Assembly: GCA_001564135.1 (NCBI GenBank)
Contig: LKNH01000059.1
Span: 1 to 10,961 of the forward strand
DNA from: Halobacteriaceae archaeon Tc-Br11_E2g27
GTDB lineage: Archaea; Halobacteriota; Halobacteria; Halobacteriales; Haloarculaceae
Length of the DNA stretch: 10,961 nt
Direction: 5' to 3'
A program made the translations under genes and the position numbers. Below the pieces are notes generated by a model. The model did no database searches and was not told where the DNA came from. It saw only the letters and a program-made list of their open reading frames with translations. Positions 6,640 to 10,961 of the stretch are shown here, one piece after another. The first letter of the stretch is position 1. Every line of letters starts with the position of its first letter.

Positions 6640-8004
6640 TTACTCGAACGGGTGTTCGACGATAATCGACTCGTCTCGCCCAGGACCGATACCGACCGCG
6701 TAAATAGGCACATCAAGTTCGTCACTAATGTACTCCAGATACGTTCGAGCATTCTCGGGGAGTGCCTCGTATCCCTCATCGGCGACGGCTTGCCAGTCGG
6801 CCTCGGGCCATGGCTCGAACTCTTTGAACACGGGTTCGCACTCCGCCCAGCGTTCGGTCGTTGCTGGAACCGTCAGGCGTTGGTCACCATCGAGTTCGTA
6901 GGCATGGCCGACAAAGAGTTCGTCCAGTCCGGCGAGCGTATCAATGTGATTGACTGCAAGTCCGGTGAATCCGCTGGCTCGTGTCGCGTGGCGGAGAATT
7001 GGCATATCAAGCCAGCCGACACGGCGGGGACGGCCAGTAACAGTACCGTACTCACCACCGGCATCTCGGATATACTCGGCTAACTCTTGCTCTTCCGGGT
7101 CTGCATTTCCGTCGTAGCCGGGCGTATCACCTTCGACGCCAGCGAGTTCGGTCGGCATCGGACCGCTGCCAACGCGCGAGAGATACGCTTTGACGATACC
7201 GACGACATCACCGTCACCGACGACACTGGGTCCGAGGCCGGTCCCCGTCGCTGCGCCACCGGCTGTTGGATTAGATGAGGTGACGTACGGGTAGTTCCCA
7301 TGGTCTATATCAATCATCGTCCCCTGTGCGCCCTCAAAGACGATATTCCCCCCTGCGTCGAGTCGGTCAGCGATGAAATTACCCGCCTCGATAAACATTC
7401 CTTCGGCTTCAAGGCGCTGGCCGTATTCGCGATACTCCTCATAGAGCGCGTCGATATCGAACTCCTCGCCTGTCTCTACGCCGTAGACATCCTCGGCGAG
7501 CGCGCGCTTTTGCGGAACAGTGTATTCGAGTTGCTCACGAAGCGCGTCCGGATTGGCGAGGTCACCGGCTCTGATACCGCGACGACCCATCTTGTCCTCA
7601 TAAGTCGGACCAATGCCGCGGCCAGTCGTTCCAACCTCCTGGTCTGATTCACTTTTCACGTCTTCTTCGATACCATCAAGCACCCGATGGTATGGGAAGA
7701 TGATGTGCGCGCGACGAGCGACACGAACATCCGGGTCAAGGCCGCGCTCGGCCAGTGCATCGAGTTCGTCAAAGAGAGTTCGTGGGTTGACAACACAGCC
7801 GTTGCCGAGTACGCCGATTTTCCCGCGGACAACACCGCTGGGAATCAACGAGAGCTTGTACTCGGTACCTTCGTGAACGACAGTGTGGCCCGCGTTGTCT
7901 CCGCCTTGATAGCGGGCAACGACATCTGCAGGCTCGCCGAACAGGTCGACGATTCCGCCTTTTCCTTCATCACCGAGCTGTGCGCCGACGATTGTAACGG
8001 TCAT
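6640..8004 (-). CDS. purA: Adenylosuccinate synthetase
   Basis: PurA joins IMP and aspartate using GTP to make adenylosuccinate, the first committed step from IMP to AMP, in the cytoplasm. All hallmarks are present in 454 residues. The N-terminal GDEGKG loop (11-16) carries catalytic Asp12. GGDNAGHTV carries catalytic His40. Then come TTGRGIGPTYEDK (126-138), EGAQGTMIDIDHG (224-236), YVTSSNPTAGG (240-250), TGRPRRVGW (323-331) and the guanine-binding NHIDTL region and GPGRDE (440-445). Length is slightly above the usual 430 or so, with acidic insertions (about 290-310) typical of salt adaptation. ATG 8004 lies 28 bases from a TTTA box on the minus strand, so the message is probably leaderless. 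It is divergent from a winged-helix gene across a hairpin-rich gap. Confidence 0.97.
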   Translation of the reverse strand: MTVTIVGAQLGDEGKGGIVDLFGEPADVVARYQGGDNAGHTVVHEGTEYKLSLIPSGVVRGKIGVLGNGCVVNPRTLFDELDALAERGLDPDVRVARRAHIIFPYHRVLDGIEEDVKSESDQEVGTTGRGIGPTYEDKMGRRGIRAGDLANPDALREQLEYTVPQKRALAEDVYGVETGEEFDIDALYEEYREYGQRLEAEGMFIEAGNFIADRLDAGGNIVFEGAQGTMIDIDHGNYPYVTSSNPTAGGAATGTGLGPSVVGDGDVVGIVKAYLSRVGSGPMPTELAGVEGDTPGYDGNADPEEQELAEYIRDAGGEYGTVTGRPRRVGWLDMPILRHATRASGFTGLAVNHIDTLAGLDELFVGHAYELDGDQRLTVPATTERWAECEPVFKEFEPWPEADWQAVADEGYEALPENARTYLEYISDELDVPIYAVGIGPGRDESIIVEHPFE

Positions 8005-8027
8005 CAGCCGACACTTCCGTCCACCAC

Positions 8028-8040
8028 GGTAAACAGATTA
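8028..8040 (-). promoter_or_regulatory. Probable purA promoter
   Basis: On the minus strand the box TAATCTGTTTACC has its TTTA centred 28 bases before the purA ATG at 8004. This predicts transcription beginning at or next to the start codon. A long inverted repeat (8056-8132) sits just upstream of it. Confidence 0.5.
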
Positions 8041-8055
8041 CGGTCCCCGATTGGA

Positions 8056-8132
8056 TATACCGGTCGACGGAACAATTGATAGTTCTTCCGCAAGTGGTGA
8101 CGAATCTCTCACAGCTTCCGTCAACCGGTATA
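8056..8132. repeat. Long inverted repeat / hairpin upstream of purA
   Basis: Bases 8056-8072 (TATACCGGTCGACGGAA) pair with 8116-8132 (TTCCGTCAACCGGTATA) at 16 of 17 positions. After a four-base internal loop the stem resumes with TGATAG (8077-8082) against CTCTCA (8106-8111), five of six. The element would form a 77-base hairpin in DNA or RNA. It lies about 20-100 bases upstream of the purA TATA box, so it may be an operator pair, part of a noncoding RNA, or a small mobile-element remnant. No flanking duplication was seen. Confidence 0.7.
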
Positions 8133-8156
8133 GTTGCAAAAACCGATACTGAAGCC

Positions 8157-8166
8157 AAAGGTTTAT
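8157..8166 (+). promoter_or_regulatory. Possible promoter inside the purA/winged-helix gap
   Basis: AAAGGTTTATT resembles a haloarchaeal TATA box. It would start a transcript near 8190, about 20 bases before the hairpin at 8209-8268. No good open reading frame follows closely, so if used it would make a leader or a small RNA. Confidence 0.3.
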
Positions 8167-8208
8167 TTCTACCATGCGCGAAGTTATCATATCAAGACAG
8201 CAGTCAGA

Positions 8209-8268
8209 GCCACCTGACAATTGAGAACCGTACTTTCGATAGTTCTCCAGTTTTTGTCAACAGGTGGC
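8209..8268 (+). ncRNA. Candidate structured RNA (60-base hairpin)
   Basis: GCCACCTG (8209-8216) pairs perfectly with CAGGTGGC (8261-8268). After a three-base bulge ACAA (8217-8220) pairs with TTGT (8254-8257). GAGAAC (8223-8228) then pairs with GTTCTC (8242-8247) around a 13-base loop. That is 18 base pairs in a nested order, much more than expected by chance in a short gap. It is followed on the plus strand by a further 140 bases before the winged-helix gene. The strand is assumed from the TATA-like box at 8157-8166; the structure forms on either strand. Function is unknown. Confidence 0.35.
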
Positions 8269-8411
8269 CATCTGCTCCAGAAAACGGTTCGTGACGGAAC
8301 TCTGTGGTGTAGCACACGGGGTGTACCGGACGACAGATATCCCATTGCGTTGAGGTTTTAGGGAGGTCGAGGGTAACTTTTAAATCACGTCAATACTAGT
8401 TAACAATTGCC
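8269..8411. other. Remainder of the purA/winged-helix gap
   Basis: This stretch has no coding sequence that I can support. It holds a short GTTC/GAAC inverted pair near 8287-8299, a repeated GGTGTA in the 8300-8320 region, and then the promoter of the winged-helix gene. Nothing else stands out. Confidence 0.4.
8375..8385 (+). promoter_or_regulatory. Promoter of the winged-helix gene
   Basis: The box CTTTTAAAT, centred near 8381, is about 30 bases before ATG 8412 and is a strong TATA match. This predicts a leader of only a few bases. The palindromes ACTAGT and GTTAAC lie between box and ATG and could be an operator for self-regulation, which is speculative. Confidence 0.6.
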
Positions 8412-8717
8412 ATGATAGACAGACTGGAAAAGGAAGTCGACATGTTGGAGCGACATCTGCAGGTTCTGCGGATGGTTATCGAAAACGAACCAATCGGCAT
8501 CGTGAAGATGTCCAACGAGACGGGCTACCCACATCACAAGGTACGCTATTCGCTTCGCGTTCTTGAGGAAGAAAACCTCATCGAGCCATCAAGCCAGGGT
8601 GCAATTACGACCGACGACACCCACGAATTCGTCGGTGAACTCGACGGAAAAGTGGACCACATCATCGAGAAACTCGATGGGATGAAACTCGACGAAGCAG
8701 CAGAAGTTGAAGGTTAG
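8412..8717 (+). CDS. Small winged-helix DNA-binding protein (101 aa)
   Basis: A short protein with an N-terminal amphipathic helix (1-22, LEKEVDMLERHLQVLRMV) suited to dimerisation. A winged helix-turn-helix follows at about 26-67. The turn lies around SNETGYP and the recognition helix around PHHKVRYSLRVLEEE (40-54). LIEPSSQGAITT (56-67) forms the wing strands. A further charged helix (70-92) ends the protein. It is most likely a haloarchaeal transcription regulator. Its target is unknown; divergent placement from purA makes purine genes or its own promoter reasonable guesses, but only guesses. Its TAG stop (8715-8717) overlaps the TAA stop of the convergent gene. Confidence 0.8.
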   Translation: MIDRLEKEVDMLERHLQVLRMVIENEPIGIVKMSNETGYPHHKVRYSLRVLEEENLIEPSSQGAITTDDTHEFVGELDGKVDHIIEKLDGMKLDEAAEVEG

Positions 8718-10961
8718 AGTTCGGGAACGGCCATATGGAAGTTGTCGTTACGAGCCTCTACTAGACACAGATGATAGCCTGTTTTTCGTGAGAGGTTCAC
8801 GAAGCTTTTGCGTTTGTCGCGTTTGAGGAACCCACTTTTTGTTGCCTCACCTGCAATCTCGAGCGCGCCCGGTTCGAAAAAGCTGCGCGTGACGAGGAAG
8901 GCCCCGGCAAACTCTTCGACAGATTGACCAACCAGTTCGGCGGACGTAATCAATCGCTCCATCATCCCAGCGGTTGCCGCCTCGCGGGAGTCATTTAAGT
9001 TTGCAACGAGCAGCGGCCCACCCATGCGGTCGCGCAAAACGATGTCAAACGATTCTTCGAGCGTTATCTCTTCCCCATCTTCCATGGTCTGTACCTCGAT
9101 TATCCCCCCAAGCTCAGCGCGGTCAACGTTCGGCAAGACATCATAGAGCTCCTGAAGGGGTTTTGCGTGTCCAGTATCCCGTATCTCGAACAGCAGTTCG
9201 CGCACGAGCCATTCGACAAACTGATACTCAACGGTACTATCCAGAAATTCCGCATATGTTTGGCCGCCCACGGAAACGGAGTTCGCATCGAACTGTGTGT
9301 GTTTTTCGAGCCGTAGATTGTTGTTGAGTTCCTGTCGGCTAGCATCCCCATCATGTGCTGTATCAAGCGTTGTGTCACCCTTTGATTTGTAGCGGAAGAA
9401 GATGTCAGTTCCTTGGAGTGCTTCTTGCGGGGTAATCCGCTGTTCGGCATCGGTTGCGGCACCGAACTCACTCTCTAGACGAGTTATCTCAGACTCTAGC
9501 TGTTCAACCTCTGCAGCCAATTCATTCCGTTCCGAACGAACTGCTTCAAGCTCTGCTGTCAGCTCTTGATTTTCCGCTTCGAGCTCGTCCCGCTCGGTTT
9601 CAAGTTCCTCGACTCGTTCGTCAAGCTCTTCCTTTTTGGCTTCAAGCTCCGATACTCTCGCTTCCTGTGCAGCAGCCTCAGCGCCATCCGATTCAGACGA
9701 CTCATCACTGTCTGGGACCTTCCTTTCCGTGTCGTCAGCTGGCTGACTTGCTGGCGCAGTAGAGTCAGTTTGTGGTGGCGATTGGACCGGTGTGGTGGTA
9801 CGAGCTTGCTCTTGGCTCTGGGATGGTGCTGGTGATTGCTGGTGCGATTGGTGGGCAGGCTGCTGTCTCTGTTCAGGCGGCTGGCTAGTCGGTCGTCCCG
9901 CATGTGTCCTTGTTGCAGGCTCTGTCTGTTTCTCCTGTGTCCGGGTGGGGTCGAGCGACGGAACCGAGTATGTCTCTATCGGCTGAGAATGTCCTTGGGA
10001 TTGTCTGATAGGTCCTTGTTTTCCCTGTCTGGGTGAGGTCTGTGAGTGAGTGGACGGCGGGACTGATTCGGTGGGTCGATGTGAATCAGCCTGCGTGGAC
10101 GTTGTATCAGTACGAGCCGGGCCAGACTGTGGTGAATCTGTCTGTGTCTGACTCCTGTCTGGGGTGTTCTGGTCCTGCTGAGTCTCGCTTTCGTTTTTGG
10201 AACGGGTATCCGCTGCTGTATCAGCGGATGATTCCGCTGACTCACGGTTGCTCTCAGACCCAGTATACTTGTCTTCAGTCTCCTCACCAGGTGAACTCTG
10301 CTCGGGGGTTACTCGGTCGCTCGTAGTCGATTCGTCGTCCGTGCCCGTTGTTTCAGCAGCGTCATCTGCTGGAGAGTCTCCCATAGCGTCGGCACCCGCG
10401 TCAGTCTCCGGTGCTTGAGTATCCCCAGCTTCGGAATCGTCGTCTGGTTCCGCTTCAGCTGGTTCGGGTGGCTCCGGGAGGTCGAGTGGTGAAATTTCTG
10501 CGGGGCGAATCTGGTAGATACCAACCTCATCGTTAGCCGTTTCGAACGCTTCATCACCGTCAATAAGCCGTGCGGATTCCCCAACGAAGCCGACGCTCAT
10601 TGAGCGGCCACCATGGTAAACCAGGTAATAATCCCCAGATAGTACGTTTTCGGATAGTTCGATATAGCCGGTAAACCCGCCATCAGAGAGCTTGCTATCG
10701 ACTTCAGCAAGACTTGTCTTTTCGGAATAAAACTCATCGCGGACGCCCTCGTTGTCTGCTTGCATCACCGCAAGCACCGGAAGTGCGGGAGATGGCGATT
10801 CGTAGGCCGTGCCCGCAGCCCCGTCAAAATCAGTTATGTCGCCATCTTCAATTCCGATTGCAACACCTTTGGTCATGAACAATGCTGTACTGCCAGTCCG
10901 GATAACGCCCGAAAACTCCTCTTCGGCGAGGTCAGTGAGTGTCTGATACCCCTCCGTGAAC
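8714..10961 (-). CDS. Coiled-coil protein with duplicated N-terminal domain and possible degenerate nuclease-like C-terminus (5' end outside window)
   Basis: The frame is open to the right edge, giving at least 748 residues. A TTG at 10882 could be taken for a start, but 26 further codons read on with protein-like sequence (beginning FTEGYQTLTDLAEEEFSGVI), so the true start lies beyond the window. Numbering from the edge, two related beta-rich units lie at about 14-50 and 95-152. Both open with F-S/T-G-x-I; the second reads GFTGYIEL, then YYLVYHGGRSMSVGF and ARLIDGDEAF, recalling DUF4388-like effector domains. Next is a disordered linker of about 280 residues (154-431) rich in Ser, Thr, Gln, Pro and acidic residues. 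A heptad coiled coil follows (432-500). The C-terminal domain of about 240 residues contains SFDIVLRDRMGGPLLVANLN, similar in layout to a PD-(D/E)xK core but lacking the E-x-K residues. No signal peptide or membrane segment is seen. I do not recognise a function. Structural or regulatory scaffolding is an inference. Confidence 0.85.
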   Translation of the reverse strand, partial: FTEGYQTLTDLAEEEFSGVIRTGSTALFMTKGVAIGIEDGDITDFDGAAGTAYESPSPALPVLAVMQADNEGVRDEFYSEKTSLAEVDSKLSDGGFTGYIELSENVLSGDYYLVYHGGRSMSVGFVGESARLIDGDEAFETANDEVGIYQIRPAEISPLDLPEPPEPAEAEPDDDSEAGDTQAPETDAGADAMGDSPADDAAETTGTDDESTTSDRVTPEQSSPGEETEDKYTGSESNRESAESSADTAADTRSKNESETQQDQNTPDRSQTQTDSPQSGPARTDTTSTQADSHRPTESVPPSTHSQTSPRQGKQGPIRQSQGHSQPIETYSVPSLDPTRTQEKQTEPATRTHAGRPTSQPPEQRQQPAHQSHQQSPAPSQSQEQARTTTPVQSPPQTDSTAPASQPADDTERKVPDSDESSESDGAEAAAQEARVSELEAKKEELDERVEELETERDELEAENQELTAELEAVRSERNELAAEVEQLESEITRLESEFGAATDAEQRITPQEALQGTDIFFRYKSKGDTTLDTAHDGDASRQELNNNLRLEKHTQFDANSVSVGGQTYAEFLDSTVEYQFVEWLVRELLFEIRDTGHAKPLQELYDVLPNVDRAELGGIIEVQTMEDGEEITLEESFDIVLRDRMGGPLLVANLNDSREAATAGMMERLITSAELVGQSVEEFAGAFLVTRSFFEPGALEIAGEATKSGFLKRDKRKSFVNLSRKTGYHLCLVEARNDNFHMAVPEL

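Noticed and set aside
8174..8224. 16-codon frame MREVIISRQQSEPPDN
   Set aside because: It is too short, lies only about 10 bases from the TATA-like box and runs into the hairpin stem. It is better read as part of a noncoding region.
1..10961. Mobile elements, CRISPR arrays or defence cassette
   Set aside because: No transposase, integrase, regularly spaced repeats, or defence nuclease with intact catalytic residues was seen. The possible nuclease-like domain at the right end lacks its key residues.

Overview
The window looks like chromosomal DNA from a halophilic archaeon (Halobacteria). The proteins are strongly acidic. Several start codons lie about 27-30 bases downstream of AT-rich TATA-like boxes, as expected for leaderless haloarchaeal transcripts. 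The gene set is typical of the group: SRP54, an archaeal-type NAD-dependent glucose-6-phosphate dehydrogenase, haloarchaeal PAS histidine kinase, purA beside a small winged-helix protein. Base composition looks moderate by eye for a haloarchaeon; it was not computed. No tRNA, rRNA, CRISPR array, transposase or insertion sequence was recognised.

Layout, left to right: (1) a possible gene start running off the left edge on the minus strand, inside a 115-bp symmetric inverted-repeat element; (2) a soluble PAS-sensor histidine kinase (+); (3) SRP54 (-), convergent with the kinase; (4) a 223-bp gap carrying divergent promoters; (5) a two-gene operon (+) of a small zinc-finger protein and an MTH1187/YkoF-type thiamine-binding protein; (6) azf, glucose-6-phosphate dehydrogenase (-); (7) a superfamily 2 DNA/RNA helicase (+) sharing a 60-bp divergent promoter gap with azf, whose 5' end appears frameshifted; (8) purA, adenylosuccinate synthetase (-); (9) a 407-bp gap with two long hairpins; (10) a winged-helix protein (+); (11) a long coiled-coil protein (-), cut by the right edge.

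The strands alternate almost gene by gene. Every convergent pair is packed tightly (gaps of 9, 29 and 14 bases, and one 4-base overlap of stop codons), while the divergent gaps carry the regulatory sequence. The genes are mainly housekeeping: protein targeting, central carbon metabolism, purine synthesis and nucleic-acid remodelling. They do not form one obvious pathway. The least understood parts are the 748+-residue coiled-coil protein with a possible degenerate nuclease-like C-terminal domain, the nested inverted repeat at the left edge, the paired hairpins between purA and the winged-helix gene, and the apparent frameshift at the helicase start.
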